Shown: in pieces, positions 33,901-42,537 of the stretch | Layout: every line of letters starts with the position of its first letter | Numbering within the stretch: the first letter of the stretch is position 1 | Assembly (NCBI GenBank): GCA_021768245.1 | Contig: JAETNO010000005.1 | Span: 1 to 64,000 of the forward strand | DNA length: 64,000 nt | Direction: 5' to 3' | Source of the DNA: Bacteroidaceae bacterium | Lineage (GTDB): Bacteria > Bacteroidota > Bacteroidia > Bacteroidales > Muribaculaceae | Notes under the pieces: model-generated | Told to the model about the DNA's origin: nothing | The model's database searches: none | Seen by the model: only the letters and a program-made list of their open reading frames with translations | Program-made: the position numbers and the translations under genes

Positions 33901-34917
33901 ATGAAACATAAATTCATAGCTGCGTTAATCACACTTACCGCAGGCCTCGTCGGTGTCGGTTGTAGCTTAAGCAACTCACACAAAACAGAGACTAAAGAGG
34001 TCAATGAGCCACGGCAGATAAAAACCCCCGTCAGCTTCAACCGCGACAGCGCCTACTCATATGTCAGGCGTCAGGTGTCATTCGGCCCACGCGTATCCGG
34101 TACGGAAGGAAACCGCAAGTGCCGCGAATATATCGTATCTGAACTGAACCGCCACGGAGCAAGCAATATAAACATCCAGGAGGGAGAAGTGACAGCCTTT
34201 ACGGGCAAACATCTTCCCATTGCAAACATAATGGCCTCATACCGGCCTGAAGACCCCAACCGCATACTGCTTCTCGCTCATTATGACACACGCCCCTGGG
34301 CTGACTCAGACGTGAAGGAAGAAAACCGTTTCCGCCCCGTGCTCGGAGCCAACGACGGCGCGAGTGGCGTGGCAGTCCTCCTTGAGATAGCCAGACAGCT
34401 CAACATCTGTGAACCGCCAATCGGAGTCGACCTCCTGTTTGTCGACGCCGAGGACTACGGACAGGCATCCGGATTTTCCGCACACGATTCCACATGGTGT
34501 CTCGGCACCCAATACTGGGTCAAGAACATGCCTTATGCCTCCGACTCCCTGCCACGCTATGCCATACTTTTCGACATGGTAGGTGGGCTTGACGCGAAAT
34601 TCCACCGTGAATACTTCTCCGACGAGGAGGCAAGCAAACTTGTAGACAAAGTATGGGCCATGGCCCAGAACTCAGGTTTCGGTGACCGCTTCATCAACCA
34701 GAAGGGTGGAGCCGTGGTCGACGACCACATATTCCTAAACAAGGCCGGCATCCCCGCCATCGACATCATCGAATCCAAGAATCCTGCGACAGGCACATTC
34801 GCGCCCACCTGGCACACAGTCAACGACAACCTCGACCACATCGACCCCTCCTCCCTCCATGCCGCCGGGCAGACCGTACTCAACCTCATCCACAACGAAA
34901 TCCTCTGCAAGGAATAG
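33901..34917 (+). CDS. Glutaminyl-peptide cyclotransferase-like M28 lipoprotein
   Basis: Glutaminyl cyclases turn N-terminal Gln into pyroglutamate on exported proteins. This 338-aa protein has a lipobox ending at Cys21 and the zinc-site motifs of Bacteroidetes cyclases: AHYDTRPWAD, GANDGASGVAVLLEIAR, VDAEDYG, WCLGTQYW, DDHIFLNKAGIP and WHTVNDNLDHID. These closely resemble the Porphyromonas enzyme as I remember it. An aminopeptidase role is the alternative. It is probably anchored in the periplasm. Confidence 0.88.
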   Translation: MKHKFIAALITLTAGLVGVGCSLSNSHKTETKEVNEPRQIKTPVSFNRDSAYSYVRRQVSFGPRVSGTEGNRKCREYIVSELNRHGASNINIQEGEVTAFTGKHLPIANIMASYRPEDPNRILLLAHYDTRPWADSDVKEENRFRPVLGANDGASGVAVLLEIARQLNICEPPIGVDLLFVDAEDYGQASGFSAHDSTWCLGTQYWVKNMPYASDSLPRYAILFDMVGGLDAKFHREYFSDEEASKLVDKVWAMAQNSGFGDRFINQKGGAVVDDHIFLNKAGIPAIDIIESKNPATGTFAPTWHTVNDNLDHIDPSSLHAAGQTVLNLIHNEILCKE

Positions 34918-34992
34918 AGCAAGTCCACAAGCCCAATTCCGCCACCATGGGGGATGGCAACACATAAGCCTCTTCAGAACGAATAAACAATA

Positions 34993-35024
34993 AATCGGGA
35001 GCGTCTCTTAAGGCGCTCCCGATT
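34993..35024. terminator. Bidirectional terminator between the cyclase and ompA
   Basis: An 11-bp perfect stem (34993-35003 with 35014-35024) and a 10-nt loop sit between two convergent genes, with T-rich sequence after it on the plus strand. Confidence 0.75.
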
Positions 35025-35053
35025 CGTTTAGAACTGATGATTATATGTATGCT

Positions 35054-35755
35054 TTATTGCAGCGTGCCTTTATTGGCCTGGTCAATCATCTCCTTGCTTG
35101 CCGTGATGTAAATCTCGACACGACGATTCTGAGCGCGGCCTTCAGCAGTAGAGTTCGACGCTATATAGTCCTGCATCGGGAGGCCTTCAGCTGAAAGACG
35201 GGTTGCGGCAACACCGCTGTTGAGAAGATAGTTGCGCACGGCGTCAGCACGGCCGGTAGCCACGCGTTCGTTGACGGACAGAGAGCCCGTATCATCCGTA
35301 TAGCCATAAATCTGCACGTTTGTGCCGGGATTATTGATAAGCGAAGCGGCAAACTTGCTGAGGTCAGTACGGGCGTTGGAGCTGAGAGTGGTGCCGTTGG
35401 TCGGGAAGAGAATACCACCATTGAAGGTCACCTGAATAGCCTGAAGACCGTTTTCATCGGTCACCTGCTTGATTTCAGCCTGCTTTGCGAGCTCAGCCTG
35501 GAGTTCAGCCTGCTGCTTGTCCATCTTCTTGCCGATAAGCACACCGGCTCCAGTACCTACGGCAGCACCGATAGCGGTACCGATAGCAGCACCCTTGCCG
35601 CCACCGATGAGAGCGCCAAGGCCTGCGCCGAGAGCCGCACCGCCGCCACCGCCGATTGCAGCACCCTTACCCGTGTTTGTCCACGATGAGCATCCTGTGG
35701 AGAGAAGCACACACAGTGCCATAGCAGGAATTCCTAATGCTTTTGCGAGTTTCAT
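35054..35755 (-). CDS. OmpA-family lipoprotein with glycine-zipper segment
   Basis: This 233-aa protein has a lipoprotein signal with Cys22, glycine-zipper repeats (about 30-75, GAAIGGG and similar) and a C-terminal OmpA domain with the peptidoglycan-binding region (YGYTDDTGS, NERVATGRADAVRNYL and AQNRRVEIYI). It tethers the outer membrane to peptidoglycan. The length and order match the Pal/YiaD-like family. Confidence 0.92.
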   Translation of the reverse strand: MKLAKALGIPAMALCVLLSTGCSSWTNTGKGAAIGGGGGAALGAGLGALIGGGKGAAIGTAIGAAVGTGAGVLIGKKMDKQQAELQAELAKQAEIKQVTDENGLQAIQVTFNGGILFPTNGTTLSSNARTDLSKFAASLINNPGTNVQIYGYTDDTGSLSVNERVATGRADAVRNYLLNSGVAATRLSAEGLPMQDYIASNSTAEGRAQNRRVEIYITASKEMIDQANKGTLQ

Positions 35756-35794
35756 CTTTTTAAATATTTTAAGTTAACGTGTTAAATCTTGACG

Positions 35795-35826
35795 CAAAAA
35801 TAGGGAATTCCTATAACATATCCCAA
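35795..35826 (-). promoter_or_regulatory. Promoter of the OmpA-family gene
   Basis: On the minus strand TTG (35824-35826), 21 bp, TATTTTTG (35795-35802). The leader is about 33 nt. Confidence 0.6.
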
Positions 35827-35997
35827 TAAATTCCAACGTGAGAGGGAATTTTTCATTGCGTCTTCATTAGATAATACATTAAAGACAAAAATAAAGTTTT
35901 CGGAGGTAGAGGTTTCTTTGATAAAAAATTCTTAATTTTGTGTCCGTTATGGCGACGTAAACTCCTTCCGTCAAAATAACCGTGGCATCCAATCAGC

Positions 35998-36969
35998 GTG
36001 AGCTGCCTGTCTAAAACGAAGGTTAACCTTATAAGATACCAAGCATCCGTGCGCAGTTTCTCTTCCAAGAGCAGCCTCCTGCTCTATCATGCGGGAGCGG
36101 CAATAGCGGTTATAGGCTGGGGCATATCGTTCATATCAACAAAGGTGCTCCTCGGCAGCGGGCTCAACCCGATTGAAATCTACATCTACCGCTTCGCAAT
36201 CGCCTACCTCGCCCTTCTGATTTTCAGTCACAAACGCATCCGCAGCAATTCATGGCGCCATGAACTCCTTTTCATGCTCGGCGGCATGGTCGGGGGCTCG
36301 ATTTATTTCATTGCCGAAAACGTGGCTCTGGAATATACCCTCGTGAGCAATGTCTCGCTTATCACCTCGCTCTCCCCCCTGCTGACAGTGCTTCTAATCG
36401 GCTTCCTCTACCGCTCCGAACGCCCGGGCAAAGAGACTATCCTCGGCTCCACAGTGGCTTTCCTCGGGGTCGGACTCGTGATTTTCAACAGCAGTTTCAA
36501 CCTTAGCATCAATCCGCTCGGCGACCTGCTGTCACTTCTCGCCGCCTTCTGCTGGGCCATCTATTCGATTATCCTCAAAAGGGTCAATCCCCTCTACAGC
36601 GCGCTGTTCATCACCCGCAAGACATTTTTCTACGGCGTAATCACCGCCCTGCCCTTCCTCCTTATAGAATCAGAGATAGCATCTCCCTCTGTGCTGATGC
36701 AACCGAAACTCCTGCTCAACCTCCTGTTTCTCGCGCTCTACTGCTCTATGTTCGCCTATCTGCTCTGGGCAATGGCCATAGGCAAACTCGGCGCGGTCAA
36801 GGCAAACAACTATATGTACTTCCAACCGGTAGTCACCCTGGTTTTCTCATTCCTTATTCTCGGAGAGAAAATCTCGGCGGTGGGCTATACGGGTTGCGCC
36901 ATGATTCTACTCGGCGTATGGATGTCAGACTACCTGCAACAGCGCAAACTGCGCGTGAAAAACAAATAA
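35998..36969 (+). CDS. EamA/DMT-family transporter
   Basis: This protein of up to 323 aa has ten hydrophobic segments arranged as two EamA repeats, each ending in a family-like GxxLIxxGV segment (LGVGLVIF and MILLGVWM). DMT transporters export small metabolites; the substrate is unknown. The start is uncertain: GTG 35998 is used, but the first transmembrane helix begins only at about residue 28 and later GTG codons could serve. A -7 box TAATTTTG lies at 35933-35940. Confidence 0.85.
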   Translation: MSCLSKTKVNLIRYQASVRSFSSKSSLLLYHAGAAIAVIGWGISFISTKVLLGSGLNPIEIYIYRFAIAYLALLIFSHKRIRSNSWRHELLFMLGGMVGGSIYFIAENVALEYTLVSNVSLITSLSPLLTVLLIGFLYRSERPGKETILGSTVAFLGVGLVIFNSSFNLSINPLGDLLSLLAAFCWAIYSIILKRVNPLYSALFITRKTFFYGVITALPFLLIESEIASPSVLMQPKLLLNLLFLALYCSMFAYLLWAMAIGKLGAVKANNYMYFQPVVTLVFSFLILGEKISAVGYTGCAMILLGVWMSDYLQQRKLRVKNK

Positions 36970-37004
36970 CCGGAAAATAATAAACCGCAAAATATCTCCA
37001 CATA

Positions 37005-40000
37005 ATGAAGAAAACCCTGTTAAGCACCCTGCTTCTCGGCGCCACACTCGGCATGGGAGCAGTCACGCCCCTATGGCTCCGCGACGTACGCATATCGCCC
37101 GACGGTTCAAAGATTGCTTTCACCTATAAAGGCGACATCTTCACTGTAGCCACCGCCGGCGGGCGCGCCACCCAGCTGACCACCCAGCCATCCTATGAAT
37201 CAGACCCGATATGGTCGCCCGACGGCACTAAAATAGCGTTTGCAAGTGACCGCGAAGGCGGAACCGACATCTTCATCATGGACGCTAAAGGGGGCGAGGC
37301 AAAACGCCTCACCGCCAACTCGGCGACAGAAACCCCTCAGGCCTTCACCCCCGACGGTAAATATGTGGTCTACTCGGCTTCAATACAGGACGCTCCCGCC
37401 AGCCTCCTTTTCCCTTCCACCGGCCTCACGGAACTCTATAAGATACCGGTCACCGGCGGACGCCCCGTGCAGATACTCTCCACCCCCGCCGAAGCCATAA
37501 GCTATCTGCCCGACGGGGAGTCATTCCTTTATGTTGACCGCAAAGGCAACGAGGACCAGTGGCGCAAGCACCACACATCCTCAATCACACGCGACATATG
37601 GAAATATGACGCCAAGACAGGACGCCACACCAATCTGACAGCACATGCCGGTGAGGACCGTAACCCTGTGGCCTCCCCCGACGGGAAAACAATCTATTTC
37701 CTCAGCGAGCGCGACGGAGGCAGCTTCAATGTCTACTCCTGCCGGGCTGACGCCCCCTCCAAACTGACGGCGCTGACATCGTTCACCACCCATCCCGTGC
37801 GCTTCCTCTCCCGAGGAGCCGACGGCACCCTCGCCTTCACCTACGACGGAGAAATCTACACCATGCGTCCGGGTAGCCAACCGGCCAAGGTCAATATCGA
37901 CGTCACTATCGACGAGGCAAACCCCTCCTTCATCCGCAATTTCTCTTCCGGCTCGCGCGAGGCCAAAGTGTCGCCCGACGGCAAGCAGGTGGCTTTCGTG
38001 AACCGTGGCGACATCTTCGTGACATCCGTCGACTACCCCACTACGAAGCAAATCACCTCCACCCCTCAGGGCGAAGGCTCGATTGCCTGGGGCGACGACA
38101 ACCGCACATTATATTATCATTCAGACCGCGACGGCCACTATAATATATATCGCGCGCGCATCAACCGCTCCGACGACCCCAACTTCCCCAACGCGACCAT
38201 CATCGACGAGAAGGCAATGTTTGACCCGGCCGACAAGACCGACCGTATGAACCCCGTGGTGTCGCCCGACGGCAAGAAGATGGCCTTCGTGCAGGGACGC
38301 CGCGATATCGCCGTTATGGACATCGCTTCGGGCGAGGTCAAGCAGCTTACAAACGGTAATATCTACACCGCGCGCGACGGCGAAATCGAATATTCATGGT
38401 CGCCCGACGGGAAATGGCTCGTGGCGACAGTCGACATGCACAAACGCGACCCCTACTTCGACATCGCCCTCATCAACGCCTCAACCGGCGAAATCACCAA
38501 CATCACCAATTCCGGCTACATCAATGTGGCACCCCGCTGGGTTATGGGAGGCGACGCCATCCTCTTCATCAGCGACCGCTACGGCATGCGCAGCCAGGCC
38601 TCATGGGGATCCAACTACGATGCCATGCTCGTGTTCACCAACCAGAGCGCCTACGACCGCTTCCGCCTCTCGCCCGAGGACTTCGACCTCAGCAAGGAAG
38701 TGAAATCCGCACAAAAGCCAGGAGCCGGCAAGGGCACCAAGAGCGACAAATCAAAATCAAAGAAAGCCGACAAGTCGAAAAAGGAGAGTGAGACCGAGAG
38801 CGCCCCGAAACCGCTCAACATCGAACTCGAAGGCATCGAAGACCGCATAGTGCGTCTCACCCCCTTCTCATCCGACATGGCCGACGCCTATATTGACGAT
38901 AAGGGCAAGACCCTCTACTTCCTCTCGGCCTTCGACGGGGGCTTCGACCTTTGGGAAATGGACCTCCGCGACGGCGATGTCAGCATGAAAAAGAAACTCG
39001 ATGCCGACGCCCTGTCGCTCCAGCCCGACGCAGAAGGAAAAAACCTCTTCCTACTCGGCTCGTCGTTCATGCGCAAGATGGGCCTTTCAGGCGGCAAGAT
39101 GGAGCCTATAACATTCAAGTCCAAACAGAAAGTCGACCCCATCCGCGAGCGCGAATATCTCTTCGACTATATCCTCGCCGAGGAGCAGGCCCGCTTCTTT
39201 GACCCCGCGATGCACGGTGTGGATTGGAAAGCCATGGGCGAGGCCTACCGCAAGTTCCTCCCGCATATCAACAACAATGCCGACTTCGCCGAAATGGCAA
39301 GCGAACTCCTCGGCGAACTCAACGTATCCCACACAGGTGGCCGCTACTATCCTCACGGAAGCCCCGAACCCACGGCCTCACTCGGACTCCTTTATGACAT
39401 GACCTACACCGGCGACGGTCTCAAAGTCGACGACATCCTTGAAAACGGGCCATTCGCCCATGCCAACACCCGTCTGAAACCGGGCTCTCTCATCATGGCT
39501 GTCAACGGCCACCATATCGGCAAGGACGACAACTACACATCAGCTTTCAATAACCTCGCGGGCACAAAGACCCTCGTCAGCTTCAAGCTCCCCTCCGGCG
39601 AGGAAGTCGATGAAGTGGTGATTCCCATCAAGGCATCCGCCCACAACAATCTGCTCTACGACCGCTGGGTGAAGCGCAACGCGGCCCTCGTCGATTCACT
39701 CTCCGGTGGACGCCTCGGTTATGTCCACCTCCGCGCGATGAACGACGCAAGCTACCGCACTGTCTATGCCGACATCCTCGGCAAATACAATGAACGCGAC
39801 GGCATCATAATCGACACCCGCTTCAACGGCGGCGGACGCCTCCACGAGGACATCGAAGTGCTTTTCAGCGGCAAGAAATACCTCACCCAGGAAATCAAGG
39901 GGGTGGAATCGGGCCAGATGCCGTCACGACGGTGGAACAAACCCTCAATCATGCTGACATGCGAGGCCAACTACTCCAACGCCCATGGCACACCCTGGGT

Positions 40001-40271
40001 CTACTCCCACCTCGGCCTCGGCAAGATTGTAGGCATGCCCGTGCCCGGAACGATGAGCTCCGTAAACTGGGTGACAATGCAGGACCCCTCGCTCGTGTTC
40101 GGTATCCCCGTAGTGGGCTTCAAGACAGAGAAAGGCAACTATCTTGAAAACACCCAGCTCGAGCCGGACGTAAAGGTGGCCAACGACCCCGCACGCATAG
40201 TCCTGGGCATCGACGACCAGATTGAGGCTGCCGTCAAGACCCTCCTCACCGACATCGACTCAAATAAATAG
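37005..40271 (+). CDS. Tricorn-type S41 protease with PD40 propeller
   Basis: This 1088-aa exported protein has a signal peptide, an N-terminal seven-bladed WD40-like/PD40 beta-propeller region (several SPDGxKIAF repeats) and a charged Lys-rich linker (about 570-600). A PDZ domain follows (about 790-870), then the C-terminal S41 protease core with the FNGGG loop and a Ser in NYSNAHG near the expected nucleophile. Tricorn proteases degrade peptides. The large linker is poorly conserved. It lies 35 bp after the EamA gene. Confidence 0.9.
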   Translation: MKKTLLSTLLLGATLGMGAVTPLWLRDVRISPDGSKIAFTYKGDIFTVATAGGRATQLTTQPSYESDPIWSPDGTKIAFASDREGGTDIFIMDAKGGEAKRLTANSATETPQAFTPDGKYVVYSASIQDAPASLLFPSTGLTELYKIPVTGGRPVQILSTPAEAISYLPDGESFLYVDRKGNEDQWRKHHTSSITRDIWKYDAKTGRHTNLTAHAGEDRNPVASPDGKTIYFLSERDGGSFNVYSCRADAPSKLTALTSFTTHPVRFLSRGADGTLAFTYDGEIYTMRPGSQPAKVNIDVTIDEANPSFIRNFSSGSREAKVSPDGKQVAFVNRGDIFVTSVDYPTTKQITSTPQGEGSIAWGDDNRTLYYHSDRDGHYNIYRARINRSDDPNFPNATIIDEKAMFDPADKTDRMNPVVSPDGKKMAFVQGRRDIAVMDIASGEVKQLTNGNIYTARDGEIEYSWSPDGKWLVATVDMHKRDPYFDIALINASTGEITNITNSGYINVAPRWVMGGDAILFISDRYGMRSQASWGSNYDAMLVFTNQSAYDRFRLSPEDFDLSKEVKSAQKPGAGKGTKSDKSKSKKADKSKKESETESAPKPLNIELEGIEDRIVRLTPFSSDMADAYIDDKGKTLYFLSAFDGGFDLWEMDLRDGDVSMKKKLDADALSLQPDAEGKNLFLLGSSFMRKMGLSGGKMEPITFKSKQKVDPIREREYLFDYILAEEQARFFDPAMHGVDWKAMGEAYRKFLPHINNNADFAEMASELLGELNVSHTGGRYYPHGSPEPTASLGLLYDMTYTGDGLKVDDILENGPFAHANTRLKPGSLIMAVNGHHIGKDDNYTSAFNNLAGTKTLVSFKLPSGEEVDEVVIPIKASAHNNLLYDRWVKRNAALVDSLSGGRLGYVHLRAMNDASYRTVYADILGKYNERDGIIIDTRFNGGGRLHEDIEVLFSGKKYLTQEIKGVESGQMPSRRWNKPSIMLTCEANYSNAHGTPWVYSHLGLGKIVGMPVPGTMSSVNWVTMQDPSLVFGIPVVGFKTEKGNYLENTQLEPDVKVANDPARIVLGIDDQIEAAVKTLLTDIDSNK

Positions 40272-40281
40272 TCCCCTTTCG

Positions 40282-40308
40282 ACCCATTGGCCCAATTAGC
40301 CCCATTGC
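40282..40308. repeat. Degenerate 9-bp CCCATTAGC-type repeats, cluster A
   Basis: Three adjoining CCCATT/CCAATT units with about 9-10 bp period occur just after the tricorn gene. Similar clusters lie at 40930-40966 and 42336-42392. Confidence 0.45.
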
Positions 40309-40335
40309 AAAATCAAAGTTATTTCGGTCAAACTA

Positions 40336-40366
40336 TTGCAATTCACCGAATTTTAGCTTAACTTTG
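40336..40366 (+). promoter_or_regulatory. rplS promoter and structured leader
   Basis: TTG (40336-40338), 20 bp, TAACTTTG (40359-40366). The leader of about 78 nt contains a 7-bp stem 40376-40382 with 40411-40417, so it may form a ribosomal-protein autoregulatory leader. Confidence 0.6.
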
Positions 40367-40450
40367 CAGCCGATTTCGCAATCTCTGGCATGGACATGCA
40401 GCCTGCGCATATTGCGAGCAGTATTCACATTTTTAATCTCATATTGAAAA

Positions 40451-40810
40451 ATGGACTTAATTAAAGTTGCTGAAGAGGCATTTGCCACAGGCAAACAGCA
40501 CCCCGACTTCCAGCCCGGTGACACTATCACAGTCGCTTACCGCATCAAGGAAGGCAACAAAGAGCGTATCCAGCAGTACCGTGGTGTAGTCATCCGCATC
40601 TCAGGCGATGGCAACAAGCGTCGTTTCACAGTTCGCAAAATCTCCGACAACATCGGTGTTGAGCGTATCTTCCCCATCGAGTCACCCTTCATCGACTCTA
40701 TCACCATCAACAAATATGGTAAGGTACGTCGTGCGAAACTCTACTATCTCCGCAAGCTCACCGGCAAGAAAGCCCGTATCAAAGAGCGTCGCGTAGCCAA
40801 GAAAGCATAA
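40451..40810 (+). CDS. rplS: 50S ribosomal protein L19
   Basis: This 119-aa cytoplasmic protein binds at the 30S-50S interface. The N-terminal PDFQPGDTITV, QQYRGVVI, RKISDNIGVERIFPI and C-terminal RRAKLYYLRKLTGK motifs identify L19. It has its own promoter and is followed by G/C-rich hairpins. Confidence 0.97.
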   Translation: MDLIKVAEEAFATGKQHPDFQPGDTITVAYRIKEGNKERIQQYRGVVIRISGDGNKRRFTVRKISDNIGVERIFPIESPFIDSITINKYGKVRRAKLYYLRKLTGKKARIKERRVAKKA

Positions 40811-40827
40811 CAATACAATACCCGCCC

Positions 40828-40925
40828 GTCCGGGCGTCCCCCAACTCCATCGCCCGGACATTTAAAAAGAGCTGCAGGTCCATAATCTCCGTGAGGAGAG
40901 CAAACCAAGCGGCTCTTTAACTTTT
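40828..40925 (+). terminator. Terminator region after rplS
   Basis: Two hairpins occur: a 9-bp G/C stem (40828-40836 with 40851-40859) and a longer structure closed by AAAGAGC (40866-40872) and GCTCTTT (40912-40918), with an inner TCTCC/GGAGA hairpin, followed by CTTTTT. The second may alternatively be a small structured RNA. Confidence 0.6.
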
Positions 40926-40929
40926 TCCG

Positions 40930-40966
40930 CCCTATTGGCCTCATTAGTCCCATTCACCCCATTATT
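40930..40966. repeat. Degenerate 9-bp CCCATTAGC-type repeats, cluster B
   Basis: Four units (CCTATTGGC, CTCATTAGT, CCCATTCAC, CCCATTATT) fill the end of the gap between rplS and the next, minus-strand gene. Confidence 0.5.
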
Positions 40967-41928
40967 CAAAAAGTGCAGGTCAAGCTAAACCCCGGAGCCC
41001 CTCCGACAATAGCCGGCGTAAGCGTTGAGCTTACCAAAGGCCGCTCCCGCAGCACCGACGGATTCTCCCGTCCGAGATGCAACTTGCGTTCATAACTCCC
41101 CCTGAACAGATTGACCACCTCATTGACCGGGTCGACAAGAAAAACCACCACATTGCCCAGAAATCTCGATCCCCACAGAGTATAGTCATGCTCTACGATG
41201 TGGCGCTTGCCTTTATAGAACAGCTCCCCGATGATACTCCCGACAACCGGAGTAATCACGATGTCCTGATACGAAGGACGTTCCATACAAGCCTCGATGC
41301 CGAACTCCCAACCTACGGTAGATATCAGCGCCGAATAGAGCAGTGAGCCCCAGAAACTGAAACCGCAGGAGCGGGCAGCCATGAAATAGGCCGCGCCCGC
41401 ATAGGGATGGAGCACATAATTAAATATGGGATTGTCATGGTCAATCTCGGGATTCAGCTTGAAGATATTCCGATACCACCGCTCCAGAGGCGGACGGCTC
41501 TGAATCGCCGCACGGTTCCACGAGGTGGCGTCCTCGGGGAGACATTCGAGCACGAAAAGCGTCGAGACAAAAGCCCCGGAAAGCACTGCGGTGTTCACCC
41601 ACATGCGATGCCAGTTGGGATGCTTAGAGCCGTGAAGCGAATAAGGCTCCATATACGGTGACCATACCTTCTGCGGAAACTCCGCCTTGACATCTCCCTG
41701 TAATGGAATTGCCTCGTATTCCATATCAAAAGTCGAAAGCGTTTCAGAAATATAACCTGACCCCACTTCGTGGGGAATGATGTCGACGCCGACCGGGCCA
41801 CGCGGGATGTCGATGCCCGGGGTATCGCTTGCTGCGGAGACGGCCACGGGAGCCGTCGCTGCGATATTGCCGGAGATTAATAAGAGGAGAGCGGCAAGGA
41901 GTCTGATATATGTGTCTCTCTTAGCCAT
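40966..41928 (-). CDS. DUF3943-type membrane-associated protein
   Basis: This 320-aa exported protein has an N-terminal signal (AKRDTYIRLLAALLLLISG) and is otherwise rich in aromatic and small residues, with hydrophobic segments such as HPYAGAAYFMAARSCGF typical of DUF3943. The function is unknown. The frame is open to 41970, but the second Met (41928) starts at the signal peptide and is preferred. Confidence 0.78.
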   Translation of the reverse strand: MAKRDTYIRLLAALLLLISGNIAATAPVAVSAASDTPGIDIPRGPVGVDIIPHEVGSGYISETLSTFDMEYEAIPLQGDVKAEFPQKVWSPYMEPYSLHGSKHPNWHRMWVNTAVLSGAFVSTLFVLECLPEDATSWNRAAIQSRPPLERWYRNIFKLNPEIDHDNPIFNYVLHPYAGAAYFMAARSCGFSFWGSLLYSALISTVGWEFGIEACMERPSYQDIVITPVVGSIIGELFYKGKRHIVEHDYTLWGSRFLGNVVVFLVDPVNEVVNLFRGSYERKLHLGRENPSVLRERPLVSSTLTPAIVGGAPGFSLTCTF

Positions 41929-42144
41929 AGCGGTGTGTTTTAAATAGTCTGGAAACGCGATGTTTCTCAAATAGTTTGAACGTGTATCTGACTATATAAC
42001 ATCCGTCGCCGATACACTTTCCATCAATCCACAGCTAAAAAATCTTAACACCCACACAAAGCCCCAAGCGTCCAACCTTTCGCTCCCTTCAAGCGTTTAT
42101 CAACAAGATAACATAATAATTCACCACCGTTAACACTTCACACT

Positions 42145-42297
42145 ATGAGCGAAAAAAAATCCAAAAACGGCACCACCCTATGGCTCGGCATAGGCGTCGC
42201 AGTCCTCATCATACTGCTTCTGCTGTGGCTCACGATAGCCGACTTTTTCGGCGACACCGACGTCGCAGCCTTCATAACCCCGACCCTCCCGATATAA
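42145..42297 (+). CDS. 50-residue single-TM membrane protein
   Basis: This short ORF, MSEKKSKNGTT then a hydrophobic helix (about 13-31) and an acidic then hydrophobic C-terminus, is directly followed by an intrinsic terminator at 42303-42327, so it is likely a real gene. The N-terminal Lys-rich tail predicts an N-in orientation. No family was recognised. Confidence 0.6.
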   Translation: MSEKKSKNGTTLWLGIGVAVLIILLLLWLTIADFFGDTDVAAFITPTLPI

Positions 42298-42302
42298 ACC
42301 AC

Positions 42303-42327
42303 AAAAAGCGCCTTTGGGCGCTTTTTT
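42303..42327 (+). terminator. Intrinsic terminator of the 50-aa gene
   Basis: A 10-bp perfect stem (42303-42312 with 42317-42326) has a TTTG loop and ends in a T-run, 6 bp after the stop codon. Confidence 0.85.
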
Positions 42328-42335
42328 AGTCTTCT

Positions 42336-42392
42336 CCCCCCTATTAGCCCCATTCGTCCCATTACTCCCATTAGACTCATTCCCACTCCCCC
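42336..42392. repeat. Degenerate 9-bp CCCATTAGC-type repeats, cluster C
   Basis: At least five tandem units (CTATTAGCC, CCATTCGTC, CCATTACTC, CCATTAGAC, TCATTCCCA) lie between the small membrane gene and the LruC lipoprotein. On the other strand they read AATGGGACT-like. Confidence 0.55.
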
Positions 42393-42448
42393 CAAGTTAA
42401 CCTTAGTTAAATTGAGTTAAAATTAACCACCTCGGCAAGATTTTTAAT

Positions 42449-42456
42449 TATTTTTG
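42449..42456 (+). promoter_or_regulatory. -7 element of the first LruC lipoprotein
   Basis: TATTTTTG fits TAnnTTTG, about 80 bp before the start. No -33 TTG lies at the right distance. Confidence 0.35.
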
Positions 42457-42537
42457 TATGCTAATAGTTTAGACCTCCTAACTTTTACCTCTTTCAACTC
42501 CAACTCTTTCATCTAATCTTTCTTAGACCTTAGACAC

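Noticed and set aside
40282..42392. Possible CRISPR array from the 9-bp repeats
   Set aside because: Units are too short, tandem without spacers, and no cas genes are present.
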